Source: CAIYZT01 sp947461435
GTDB lineage: Bacteria > Pseudomonadota > Alphaproteobacteria > Rhodobacterales > Rhodobacteraceae
Assembly (NCBI GenBank): GCA_965284435.1
Contig: OZ260083.1
Location: 2,232,001 to 2,296,000, forward strand
Length of the DNA: 64,000 nucleotides
Direction of reading: 5' to 3'
Made by a program: the position numbers and the translations under genes
Shown here: one piece after another, positions 17,079 to 24,863 of the stretch
How the letters are laid out: every line of letters begins with the position of its first letter
How positions within the stretch are numbered: the stretch's first letter is position 1
Notes under the pieces: model-generated
Seen by the model: only the letters and a program-made list of their open reading frames with translations
The model's database searches: none
What the model was told of the DNA's origin: nothing

Positions 17079-17648
17079 TCAACCGCCCCAGGTGCGAACC
17101 GGGCCACAATCCATGTGAACAAAGTTGGACCGCGAGTAGGTTCCAACGCCGCCAGCTGCGCAAACCTTGGCGGCTTTCGCCATTTGGCTGACCGTCCGCG
17201 ACTTCAACCGAAGATCAGCGGCTTGGCCCTTCATGTGAAGTGAGTTCTTTGCCACCCCGTTCGAATGCGAGCGCAGCATCGCATTTGTGGCGGGGCTACG
17301 GTAGCCCGACAACAGCATGTAAGGCTCGTTGACATCCATCAAACGGTGGGCGGCGGCGATGATATCCATATTGCGCGGATCCATCTTGATCACTTCATCA
17401 GACCGCCAGTCGCGCATGAAGTGATTGATTTCTTTAAGAACTTCAGGAATGTACTCTCCCTCGATCCAGTAGATCGTGTCGACGGATTCCCCGGTGCGAC
17501 CCGAATAAAGACGAACGCGGCGTATATCGCCAGCCCCCTTCAGGAGGCCGAACGCGTTGGAGTATGTCGGAGCTGCTACAACGGCGGTTGCCGCGAACAC
17601 CCCCAGCAACCCGCGCCGCGTTAGGCTGGAATTTGGAGTAGTGGCCAT
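17079..17648 (-). CDS. Tat-exported M15-type peptidase (DUF882, YcbK-like)
   Basis: 189 residues. The N-terminus SSLTRRGLLGVFAA is a twin-arginine signal. The mature part is a DUF882/peptidase M15A domain with the zinc ligands spread over the SGYRSPATN region, NSLHMKGQAADLR (His and Asp) and FVHMDCGP (His). E. coli YcbK (MepK) with this fold cleaves meso-DAP 3-3 cross-links of peptidoglycan. Gene is divergent from an L,D-transpeptidase gene that makes such cross-links, suggesting paired remodelling. Confidence 0.88.
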   Translation of the reverse strand: MATTPNSSLTRRGLLGVFAATAVVAAPTYSNAFGLLKGAGDIRRVRLYSGRTGESVDTIYWIEGEYIPEVLKEINHFMRDWRSDEVIKMDPRNMDIIAAAHRLMDVNEPYMLLSGYRSPATNAMLRSHSNGVAKNSLHMKGQAADLRLKSRTVSQMAKAAKVCAAGGVGTYSRSNFVHMDCGPVRTWGG

Positions 17649-17973
17649 TCTGATGCCTGTCCTGTCCTAGTGGTCTTCGACCGCCTTCGTCAGCGGTTCG
17701 CGCATTGTCCCCATGCAAATTGTCTTATGTCACAAACTTGCGATGTGCCAAAGTAAAGAAATGCTGGCTTCCCGAAGGATAGGGCGGAATCGGCAAGAAT
17801 TCGCTAATGACAGACAGATCACAGCGCAAAGTGGCCCACGGACGGCGTGGCAACTGTGTCACATATGGCCCCCTTGCGTGCCTGTCGGCAGTTTACTTAA
17901 GCGCGAATATCCTGAAAATATACAAGGTTAGGGCTGCCGCCTTTCTGTACACATTGTTTAAAAGGATTTCGGG
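17649..17973. other. 325-base divergent intergenic region
   Basis: Between the M15 peptidase (leftward) and L,D-transpeptidase (rightward) start codons. No gene-like frame of useful length and no hairpin with T run. Relatively A/T-rich around 17895-17965, with an AAAAGGATTTCGGG site before the transpeptidase ATG, so it probably carries both promoters. Confidence 0.5.
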
Positions 17974-19584
17974 ATGTCTGCGCCCGTTCAAGACGGTCAT
18001 TGGGGCCGATTTGCTGTGTTAAACATCGTATTATGCGCAGGGGTGGCGTGGGCCGGTCAATCTTCCGCAGCGCCGACGGCCTTTGCGCAGGCCCTTGCAG
18101 CAGATGTGTCAGGGCGCGAAAGCCTTGCCGCGTTTTACAAGACTACCGGATATGAGGATCTGTGGACCGGGCCGGACGATGGCGCACGGCGGCTGTCCTT
18201 GTTTTCGGCGATCGATCAGGCCGACATTCACGGTTTGCCCGTCGCCCGCTATGACGCTGCGGCCTTAAGGGCGGCCTTTGCGGCGGTACAAACCGAAGGT
18301 GACCGGGGGCGTCTGGAAGCGGCGATGTCTTTGGCCTACCTGCAATATGCCAAAGATCTGTCCTCGGGCGCGCTGGAGCCGCATGACATTGATGCGTCCA
18401 TGAAGAGAGAGCCGCAACGCCCTGATGATACGTATCTTTTGGCCGTTGCCAAGGGCGCGGGGTTTGACCAGTTTCTGCACGATCTTCCGCCCGATCACCC
18501 TGAATATGCACGGCTGATCAAGGAAAAGCTGATCTTGCAGCAAACGATTGCCGCAGGCGGATACGGACCTGCGATTTCGGCAGATCGTCTGGATGTGGGG
18601 GCCAGCGGCACCGCTGTTGTGGCGCTGCGCGACCGGCTGCAAGCTTTTGGATATTTGGGCCCGTCGGCCAGCCGCGAGTATGACCAGAATCTGGCGATCG
18701 CGGTGCAAAGGTTTCAATCCGACTATGGGCTGCCGATTGACGGGGTGGCGGGCGAGTCGACAATTTTCGCTTTGAACGAAGAACCGATGGACCGCCTTAA
18801 GTCGGTGATCGTCGCGTTGGAGCGGATTCGTTGGATGGGCGATGCCGATTTTGGCAGCCGTCATATCTGGGTCAACCAGCCGTCCTTTACCGCGCAGATC
18901 GTGGATGACGGCAAGGTGACCTTCAACACGCGGGTTGTGATCGGCAAGAACGACGAAGACACCCGCAGCCCGGAATTTTCGGAGACGATGAAATTCCTTG
19001 TGGTGAACCCGTCTTGGTCGGTGCCACGGTCTATCACGACCAAAGAGTATTTGCCGCTGCTGCGATCCAATCCCAATGCTGTCGGGCATTTGCAGGTGAT
19101 CGATGGCAATGGCCGGGTGGTTCCGCGCGGCGCAGTCAATTTCGCGGCCTACACGGCGTCAAATTTTCCCTTTGCCCTGCGGCAGGCGCCTTCTGACGGC
19201 AATGCCTTGGGCAAGGTGAAGTTCATGTTTCCGAACCCTTACAACATCTATCTGCACGACACGCCGTCCAAAAGCTTGTTTGCCAACGAGGTGCGCGCCT
19301 ATAGCCATGGCTGCATTCGGGTCGGATCGCCCTTTGATCTGGCTTATGCGCTTTTGGCCAAGCAAAGTGACGATCCCCAGGCCTTGTTCAAAAGCTATCT
19401 GGATACGGGCGCGGAATCGCGGGTGGATTTGAACGCTCCGGTACCGGTTCATCTGGTTTATTTCACCGCCTGGCCCAATTCCAAAGGCGTAGTTACCTAT
19501 TTGCGCGACGTTTATGGGCGCGATGGGAAGATTTTCAACGCCCTGGTCGAGGCCGGGCTGGCACCTTTGGGCGTTCAAGGCTAA
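17974..19584 (+). CDS. L,D-transpeptidase with peptidoglycan-binding domain (YcbB/LdtD-like)
   Basis: 536 residues. A signal/anchor (about 11-33), an N-terminal helical region, a peptidoglycan-binding domain 1 (about 205-265, VGASGTAVVALRDRLQAFG ... LPIDGVAGESTIFALN) and a YkuD catalytic domain. The catalytic stretch is NIYLHDTPSK then YSHGCIRVGSP, giving the His and Cys. The enzyme forms 3-3 meso-DAP cross-links or attaches proteins. Length and layout match YcbB-type rather than short Ldts. The ATG follows AAAAGG. Divergent from a putative 3-3 cross-link hydrolase. Confidence 0.93.
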   Translation: MSAPVQDGHWGRFAVLNIVLCAGVAWAGQSSAAPTAFAQALAADVSGRESLAAFYKTTGYEDLWTGPDDGARRLSLFSAIDQADIHGLPVARYDAAALRAAFAAVQTEGDRGRLEAAMSLAYLQYAKDLSSGALEPHDIDASMKREPQRPDDTYLLAVAKGAGFDQFLHDLPPDHPEYARLIKEKLILQQTIAAGGYGPAISADRLDVGASGTAVVALRDRLQAFGYLGPSASREYDQNLAIAVQRFQSDYGLPIDGVAGESTIFALNEEPMDRLKSVIVALERIRWMGDADFGSRHIWVNQPSFTAQIVDDGKVTFNTRVVIGKNDEDTRSPEFSETMKFLVVNPSWSVPRSITTKEYLPLLRSNPNAVGHLQVIDGNGRVVPRGAVNFAAYTASNFPFALRQAPSDGNALGKVKFMFPNPYNIYLHDTPSKSLFANEVRAYSHGCIRVGSPFDLAYALLAKQSDDPQALFKSYLDTGAESRVDLNAPVPVHLVYFTAWPNSKGVVTYLRDVYGRDGKIFNALVEAGLAPLGVQG

Positions 19585-19614
19585 TTCTGTCCCGACGATT
19601 TTGAAGGGCAGGTC

Positions 19615-20700
19615 ATGGCGCACAGCGTTGGCGAAATAGCAGCGGCCTTGGGCGCGCAGGCGGCGGGTGATCTGGGAATCATGATCTCGGGGGCCGCGGA
19701 GCCGGCCGTGGCGCGGGCCGATCAACTGGCTTTGGCGCTGTCCCCCAGCTATGGCGATCAGGTCTCGGAAGGGGCGGCGGTTGCGGCCATGGTCTGGATT
19801 GGGGCCGATTGGCAGGCCATGGGTCTTCGGGCGGCGATATTTGCCCCCCGCGGGCGGCTTGCGATGGCTGGCCTGACCTCTTTGTTGGATCCGGGCCCGC
19901 AAATTGCGGAAGGTATTCATCCGATGGCGATCGTGGATCCGTCGGCCACGCTCGGCGAAGGGGTCCGGATCGGGCCCTTTGTGGTTGTGGCGGCGGGGGC
20001 GGTGATTGGGCCAAAGGTGCAGATCGCGTCGCATTGCGTGATCGGGGCTGGCGCGCGCATCGGTGCTGGTTGCCTGATCTTGGAAGGCGTGAAGATCGGC
20101 CACGACGTGATCTTGGGCGACAGGGTGATCTGCCATCCGGGCGCTGTAATCGGGGCCGATGGGTTTTCTTTCGTGACGCCCGAAAAGTCGGGGATTGAAG
20201 ATATCCGCGAAACACTGGGTCAACGCGCACAGATCCGCGCGCAGGCATGGACACGGATCCACTCATTGGGGGCGGTTACGATTGGAGATGATGTGGAAAT
20301 CGGGGCCAATGCCACGATTGACCGTGGGACGATCCGCAGCACCCGTGTGGGTGCGGGAACAAAGATCGATAATCTGGTTCACATTGGCCACAACGTGCAG
20401 GTCGGCCGCGATTGCATGCTGTGCGGGCAAGTCGGCATCGCCGGATCGGCGCAAATTGGCAACCGGGTCGTGCTGGGCGGGCAGTGCGGGGTCAGCGACA
20501 ATATTTTTGTCGGCGATGATGTGATCTGCGGCGGCGCGACAAAGATTTTCACAAATGCCCCGGCGGGCCGGGTTCTGTTGGGATCGCCCGCGGTGAAGAT
20601 GGAGATTCAGGTCGAGATGCAAAAGGCCCTGCGGCGGTTGCCCCGCCTGTTCAAACGGGTGGCGGCGCTGGAAGGCGGGGCGGAGTCTGATGATGCTTGA
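19615..20700 (+). CDS. lpxD: UDP-3-O-(3-hydroxyacyl)glucosamine N-acyltransferase
   Basis: 361 residues. N-terminal uridine-binding domain (1-100), then a left-handed beta helix of hexapeptide repeats (IGPFVVV, IGAGARIG and similar, about 100-325) and a C-terminal helix. The catalytic His is His259 in VHIGHNV. A loop of about 35 residues (GADGFSFVTPEK onward, 180-216) is longer than in enterobacteria and looks typical of Rhodobacterales. It adds the second acyl chain of lipid A from an acyl-ACP. Downstream acp and KAS genes overlap it, which suggests a dedicated acyl supply. Confidence 0.93.
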   Translation: MAHSVGEIAAALGAQAAGDLGIMISGAAEPAVARADQLALALSPSYGDQVSEGAAVAAMVWIGADWQAMGLRAAIFAPRGRLAMAGLTSLLDPGPQIAEGIHPMAIVDPSATLGEGVRIGPFVVVAAGAVIGPKVQIASHCVIGAGARIGAGCLILEGVKIGHDVILGDRVICHPGAVIGADGFSFVTPEKSGIEDIRETLGQRAQIRAQAWTRIHSLGAVTIGDDVEIGANATIDRGTIRSTRVGAGTKIDNLVHIGHNVQVGRDCMLCGQVGIAGSAQIGNRVVLGGQCGVSDNIFVGDDVICGGATKIFTNAPAGRVLLGSPAVKMEIQVEMQKALRRLPRLFKRVAALEGGAESDDA

Positions 20701-20929
20701 GGCCGAAATCGCCGAGATTTTCGCCAAGGTGGGAAAGATCGATGCGGCCCAATTGACATCAGCGACGGACTTGTCGGAATTGGGTTTGGACAGCATCCTT
20801 ATGGTCGAAGTGATGTTCGCGGTCGAAGAGCAGTTCGATGTATCCATCCCCTTTGCCGCCGACGTTGGGCCGCTGACTTTCGGAGGTTTTGTGAACCAGA
20901 TCGCTGATTTGGTGCAGGCGCGCGGATGA
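20690..20929 (+). CDS. acyl carrier protein (specialised)
   Basis: 79 residues with the phosphopantetheine motif LGLDSILMVE; the carrier Ser is Ser35. The body is acidic at the helix II surface (EVMFAVEEQFDVSI), as in ACPs. The start overlaps the lpxD end, and its TGA overlaps the next ATG, so all three genes are translationally coupled. Not the housekeeping AcpP, whose core is more conserved and lies by fabD/fabG. Either of two adjacent ATGs could start it. Confidence 0.88.
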   Translation: MMLEAEIAEIFAKVGKIDAAQLTSATDLSELGLDSILMVEVMFAVEEQFDVSIPFAADVGPLTFGGFVNQIADLVQARG

Positions 20930-22122
20930 GGCGGGTTGTGATCACCGGCGCAGGCACGGTGAACCCTTTGGGGCGCGATCTTGTACAAACGTACGAAGCG
21001 TTTCGGCAGGGCCGCTGCGCGATTGGTCCGCTGGATCTGCCCGAGATGGACCGATTGTCGATCAAGATCGGAGCCGCCGTCAAAGGCTGGCAGCCTGATT
21101 TTCCCCCGGCACTGATGGGTTTGTGCGACCGCTCCACGTTGATGGCGCTGTCTGCGGCGGCCGAGGCGGTAGAAATGGCAGGGCTGCGGCTGTCAAAGGA
21201 TGAGGCGCTTGACGCCGGGGTGATCATGGGCACGGCTGGCGGCGGGCACATGACAGGCGAAGCCGCGTACCGCGCGGTTTTCGCCGAAGGGAAGAACCGG
21301 GTTCATCCCTTTACCGTTCCGCGTCTGATGAACAATGCCTCGGCCAGTCAAATCGCGATTGCGCAGGGGCTGAAGGGGCCGGGGCTTGCCGTGTCGACGG
21401 CCTGCGCAAGTTCAAATCATGCCATCGGACTGGCGTTTCAAATGGTGGCTTTGGGGCAGGCCGAAGTGATGCTGGCCGGCGGAACCGAGGCGATGCTGGA
21501 TTTTGGCGGGATCAAGGTTTGGGAGGCGCTGCGGGTTCTGTCGCCGGTTGGGTGCCATCCTTTCGCGGCGGACAGAACCGGCATGGTTCAAGGCGAAGGG
21601 GCGGCAGTTCTGGTGCTTGAAACGCGTGAGCGGGCCACAGCGCGCGGCGCACCAATATTGGCCGAAATTGTCGGTTTTGGGATGAGCACAGATGCGGCTG
21701 ACATGATTGTTCCGCAGGCCGACGGCGCCCTGCGTGCCATGGGTCAAGCCCTGCGACAGGCGCGGGTGCGGCCCGGTGATGTGGGCTATGTCAATGCGCA
21801 TGGCACGGGCACAATGGCCAATGATACGGCAGAAGCGGCGGCCCTGAACCAGATTTTCGGGGCGTTCGGGGTTCCCGTCTCGTCCACAAAATCAGCGCAT
21901 GGGCACCTGATCGGCGCGGCCGGCGCGGTTGAGGCGTTGGCCTGTCTTTTGGCGCTGTCGCAAGGCGTTATTGCGCCGACGGTGGGGGGGCATCCAGCCG
22001 ATCCCACCTTGGGTCTTGACCTTGTGACCGGCAATCCCCGGCCGTGCCAGATCGATTTCTGTCTGTCTAACAGCTTTGCCTTTGGCGGTTTGAATGCCGT
22101 GTTGTGCTTTGCAAAACCTTGA
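20926..22122 (+). CDS. beta-ketoacyl-ACP synthase, FabF-like
   Basis: 398 residues, thiolase fold. The Cys-His-His triad is visible: Cys160 in VSTACASSN, His292 in VNAHGTGT and His325 in KSAHGHLIGAAG, with Lys322. This predicts a KAS I/II that extends acyl-ACP with malonyl-ACP. Overlap (ATGA) with a dedicated ACP gene and lpxD points to a specialised acyl chain, for lipid A or another lipid. FabF-type, not FabH. Which chain is made cannot be told from sequence. Confidence 0.9.
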   Translation: MRRVVITGAGTVNPLGRDLVQTYEAFRQGRCAIGPLDLPEMDRLSIKIGAAVKGWQPDFPPALMGLCDRSTLMALSAAAEAVEMAGLRLSKDEALDAGVIMGTAGGGHMTGEAAYRAVFAEGKNRVHPFTVPRLMNNASASQIAIAQGLKGPGLAVSTACASSNHAIGLAFQMVALGQAEVMLAGGTEAMLDFGGIKVWEALRVLSPVGCHPFAADRTGMVQGEGAAVLVLETRERATARGAPILAEIVGFGMSTDAADMIVPQADGALRAMGQALRQARVRPGDVGYVNAHGTGTMANDTAEAAALNQIFGAFGVPVSSTKSAHGHLIGAAGAVEALACLLALSQGVIAPTVGGHPADPTLGLDLVTGNPRPCQIDFCLSNSFAFGGLNAVLCFAKP

Positions 22123-22150
22123 TGGGGCACGGGGGTTATCCCATGCCCCA
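22123..22150 (-). terminator. hairpin between the KAS and ialB genes
   Basis: TGGGGCA (22123-22129) pairs with TGCCCCA (22144-22150); on the minus-strand RNA the stem extends to 11 pairs with one G-U. Lies between the convergent ends of the KAS and ialB-like genes. No T run. Confidence 0.35.
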
Positions 22151-22164
22151 AACGACCGCCTGAT

Positions 22165-22788
22165 TTATGGCGCGTTCGCGGCCGTCACGGCGTCATATCC
22201 GTTGGTAAAACCCTTCAACGACATCGTGACGGGCACCTTTTGATCAGGGGCACCCGCTGGAACGATCGTCAGTGTCGCAGCCGCCCCATTTTTCATCTGT
22301 GAGATCTGATCAGCAGAAAACCCAACCCGCGCCACGCAGCCATCCAGGCCGCAGACCGTGTAGGGATAGATCATCTCGCGGTTGGTATCGACGGCGATGG
22401 CCAAATTCGCTGACAACAGCGTATCCAAAGGCACCAAGATGGCCGCACCGGCAACCGCCTGAGAGCCTTCGGGCAAATTGAAGATGGATATTTCGGCCGT
22501 TGGATTGCCATCCGCAGATTTGAGCAATTGGTACAGGCGGCAGGGGTCTTTGCCGTCAGCGGCTTTCAGGCACCGAAGTTCCCAAAGATCAAAGGTCCCG
22601 GCCAAATACAGATCGCCCGTGGCAGCCGTCTCTTTGGTTTTCAGTTCAGGCGCCGCGTTGGCCGTCGTGCCCATCGACAAAGTTGGATCGGCGGGTGCCG
22701 TGGCATCTTGGGCGAACACAAGTTGGGCCGAAAACGCGACGGCAGTGGCAAGCGAAATGCGTGAAGCAAATTGGCGCAAAGTCGACAT
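22165..22788 (-). CDS. invasion-associated locus B (IalB) family protein
   Basis: 207 residues from the ATG at 22788, which starts a Sec signal peptide ending AQLVFAQ. The frame is open upstream to 23112 but that stretch covers two putative small RNAs and is rejected. The IalB-like domain (about 60-195) has WELRCLKAADGKDPCRLYQ and VCGLDGCVARVGF, whose four Cys probably pair as disulfides. IalB homologues are periplasmic or outer-membrane proteins; in Bartonella IalB promotes erythrocyte invasion, but in environmental alphaproteobacteria the role is unknown. Confidence 0.87.
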   Translation of the reverse strand: MSTLRQFASRISLATAVAFSAQLVFAQDATAPADPTLSMGTTANAAPELKTKETAATGDLYLAGTFDLWELRCLKAADGKDPCRLYQLLKSADGNPTAEISIFNLPEGSQAVAGAAILVPLDTLLSANLAIAVDTNREMIYPYTVCGLDGCVARVGFSADQISQMKNGAAATLTIVPAGAPDQKVPVTMSLKGFTNGYDAVTAANAP

Positions 22789-22894
22789 GAACAGATCCCT
22801 AATGATTTGACGCCTCCTAGCACGGCGCAAAGGCCAAGTCAGGCGCAAATTGGAGCGGGGCGTGACAAAATTATCGACACCTTTGGGACGAAAA

Positions 22895-22966
22895 AGCAAA
22901 AAGGGCCGAGTAACCGGCCCTTTTCGTTGACTTTTTTGCTCCCTGTCGGACTGGCCGACTTTATGC
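22895..22966 (-). ncRNA. putative small RNA B
   Basis: A promoter-like TTGACG (23000-22995) with a 17-base spacer and TACGGT (22977-22972) points leftward. The predicted ~70-nt transcript has a 5-bp hairpin GTCGG/CCGAC (22959-22945) and ends in a terminator AAAAGGGCCG / CGGCCCTTTT (22924-22899) followed by T-rich GCTTTTTCG. No coding frame fits. Predicted from sequence only. Confidence 0.5.
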
Positions 22967-23035
22967 AGCAGACCGTACTGAGGTTTCACAAAGCCGTCAA
23001 CATGATTTGCTTGGGCTGTTTTTAGGATTCGATTG

Positions 23036-23110
23036 AAAAAAAGCCGCGCCTTTGAACGGGCGCGGCCAGTCATAACAGGGAGGAAGTCACAACCGGCTGC
23101 AGATCTGCGC
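23036..23110 (-). ncRNA. putative small RNA A with anti-Shine-Dalgarno loop
   Basis: TTAACC (23144-23139), 17-base spacer, TTTTAT (23121-23116) form a plausible promoter. The ~74-nt RNA folds as GUUGUGAC / GUUAUGAC (23093-23086 with 23076-23069), an 8-pair stem that only works on the minus strand because of three G-U pairs. Its loop, UUCCUCCCU, is complementary to a Shine-Dalgarno. A terminator GCCGCGCC/GGCGCGGC (23066-23043) and seven T follow. It resembles the CCUCC-loop RNAs of alphaproteobacteria (CcsR/cuckoo type), though the motif is shorter. Confidence 0.55.
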
Positions 23111-23226
23111 AACCGATAAAATCAGGATGGCATGACAAGGTTAAGAATGTATTTTGGGGGCGTGCGCCGGGGCTTATTTTGCCGCAGGGCGCCGGTTTTG
23201 TGCGTGAATATAGGGAATATTGGGTG

Positions 23227-24774
23227 ATGTCTGACGCGGTTTTCGTGGGTGGCGGCGGTGAAGGTTACGGCGTGCCACAAACATTGTTGTTGAAATACGG
23301 GAACCGCCACGGGCTGATTGCTGGGGCAACAGGAACGGGAAAGACCGTTACACTTCAAGTACTTGCTGAAGAATTTTCATCTGCGGGCGTTCCGGTTTTC
23401 GCCGCCGATGTGAAAGGCGATCTGTCGGGCGTCGCCGCGGCAGGAAGCGCCTCGCACAAGTTGCACGAACCCTTTTCGGCGCGCGCAAAGACAATCGGTT
23501 ATGAATTGGTCTATGAACAGTTTCCGATCACCTTTTGGGATGTTTTCGGAACCCAAGGCCATCCGATTCGCGCCACGGTGGCGGAAATGGGGCCCTTGCT
23601 GTTGTCGCGACTTCTGGAACTGTCAGAGCCTCAAGAGGGGGTGTTGAATGTTGCCTTCCGGCTTGCGGATGAAGAGCAGTTGCCGCTCTTGGATCTGAAG
23701 GATCTGCGCGCGCTTTTAACGTTTATCGCTGAGAATTCTGAAGATATCGGGCGGCGCTTTGGGTTGGTTGCGGATGCCTCTGTCGGGGCCATTCAGCGCC
23801 AACTTTTGATTTTGGAAAATCAGGGCGCGACGCACATGTTTGGCGAACCGGCGCTGGATTTGACCGATCTGATGCGGACCGATGAAACCGGGCGCGGCAT
23901 GATCAACGTCCTGGCCGCCGATAAATTGATGCAAAGCCCGCGGCTTTACGCCACCTTCTTGCTGTGGATCCTGTCGGAACTTTTTGAAAATCTGCCAGAA
24001 ATCGGGGATCCCGAGAAGCCGAAACTGGTCTTCTTCTTTGACGAAGCGCATCTGTTGTTCACAGATGCCCCCAAGGCGCTGGTTTCCAAGGTCGAGCAGG
24101 TTGCGCGTCTCATCCGGTCAAAGGGGGTTGGGGTTTATTTCATCACCCAAAATCCGGCCGATGTTCCCGAAGTGATTCTGGGGCAATTGGGAAACCGGGT
24201 GCAACATGCGCTGCGTGCCTTTACGGGCAAGGATCAAAAGGATCTGGCAAAAGCCGCAGAAACCTATCGGCCCAATCCCCGATTCAAAATCGACGAGGCC
24301 ATTCGCGATGTCGGCACCGGAGAGGCTGTGACGTCGTTTCTGGAAAACAAGGGTATTCCGGGCATTGCAGAACGCACCTTGGTGCGCCCGCCCAAAAGCC
24401 AACTTGGCCCGCTGGATCTTGCGCTGCGCGCGCAAATCATCGCCGCCAGCCCCATGACAGCGAAATACGCCACCGCGATCGACCGTGACAGCGCCTACGA
24501 GCGGCTGCGCGGACGTGCGGCTTCGGCGGCAAAGGATGCCGCGCAGGGCGCAGAGCCCGCGGCACGTGAACCAGACGACAACCTGTCGCATGCGCGCCGA
24601 TGGGATGGCGGGACGGCGCGGCAACAGGGGTCTGCGCCGAAACCAAAGGCATCATCTGGTCGGTCGGATTCGGTTACCGAGGCTTTTACCAAATCCTTCA
24701 TCCGGCAGATCGGCACGAAAACCGGACAGGCGGTGGTGCGCGGCATCTTGGGATCGCTTTTCAAAAGCCGGTGA
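23227..24774 (+). CDS. HerA-like ATPase / helicase HerA-like domain protein (DUF853)
   Basis: 515 residues from the ATG at 23227; the preceding 16 codons are open but lack homology. Walker A is GATGTGKTVTLQ (about 33-44), Walker B is LVFFFDEAHLLF (about 270-281), and the ITQNPADVPEVILGQLGNRVQHALR stretch (about 313-337) carries sensor and arginine-finger regions. This is the YjgR/DUF853 group of FtsK/HerA-type ATPases, related to DNA-translocating motors, but its substrate is not established. The C-terminal 60 residues are low-complexity and charged. Stands alone, 90 bases before the CAP/RTX gene. Confidence 0.9.
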   Translation: MSDAVFVGGGGEGYGVPQTLLLKYGNRHGLIAGATGTGKTVTLQVLAEEFSSAGVPVFAADVKGDLSGVAAAGSASHKLHEPFSARAKTIGYELVYEQFPITFWDVFGTQGHPIRATVAEMGPLLLSRLLELSEPQEGVLNVAFRLADEEQLPLLDLKDLRALLTFIAENSEDIGRRFGLVADASVGAIQRQLLILENQGATHMFGEPALDLTDLMRTDETGRGMINVLAADKLMQSPRLYATFLLWILSELFENLPEIGDPEKPKLVFFFDEAHLLFTDAPKALVSKVEQVARLIRSKGVGVYFITQNPADVPEVILGQLGNRVQHALRAFTGKDQKDLAKAAETYRPNPRFKIDEAIRDVGTGEAVTSFLENKGIPGIAERTLVRPPKSQLGPLDLALRAQIIAASPMTAKYATAIDRDSAYERLRGRAASAAKDAAQGAEPAAREPDDNLSHARRWDGGTARQQGSAPKPKASSGRSDSVTEAFTKSFIRQIGTKTGQAVVRGILGSLFKSR

Positions 24775-24863
24775 TAAGGCGCCGATCGGCGCCATAATCG
24801 GGCCCCTTTGGCACCATAATTAACCTTTATACATAACCCTCGAACGCCATCGGGGGATTGCGT

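Larger units (their letters stand above)
22789..23226. other. 438-base non-coding region
   Basis: Between the ialB start (leftward) and the HerA-like ATPase start (rightward). It holds two putative minus-strand small RNAs with their terminators, and nothing in it reads like a conserved protein. Short frames here shadow the RNA candidates. Confidence 0.55.

Noticed and set aside
22789..23112. N-terminal extension of the IalB-like protein up to 23112
   Set aside because: It would place the start ahead of a signal peptide and across two terminator hairpins; the ATG at 22788 has a Shine-Dalgarno and opens the signal peptide.
24775..24863. GGCGCC-GATC-GGCGCC palindrome as a terminator of the HerA-like gene
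   Set aside because: It lacks a T run and the loop is minimal; could be a chance palindrome.
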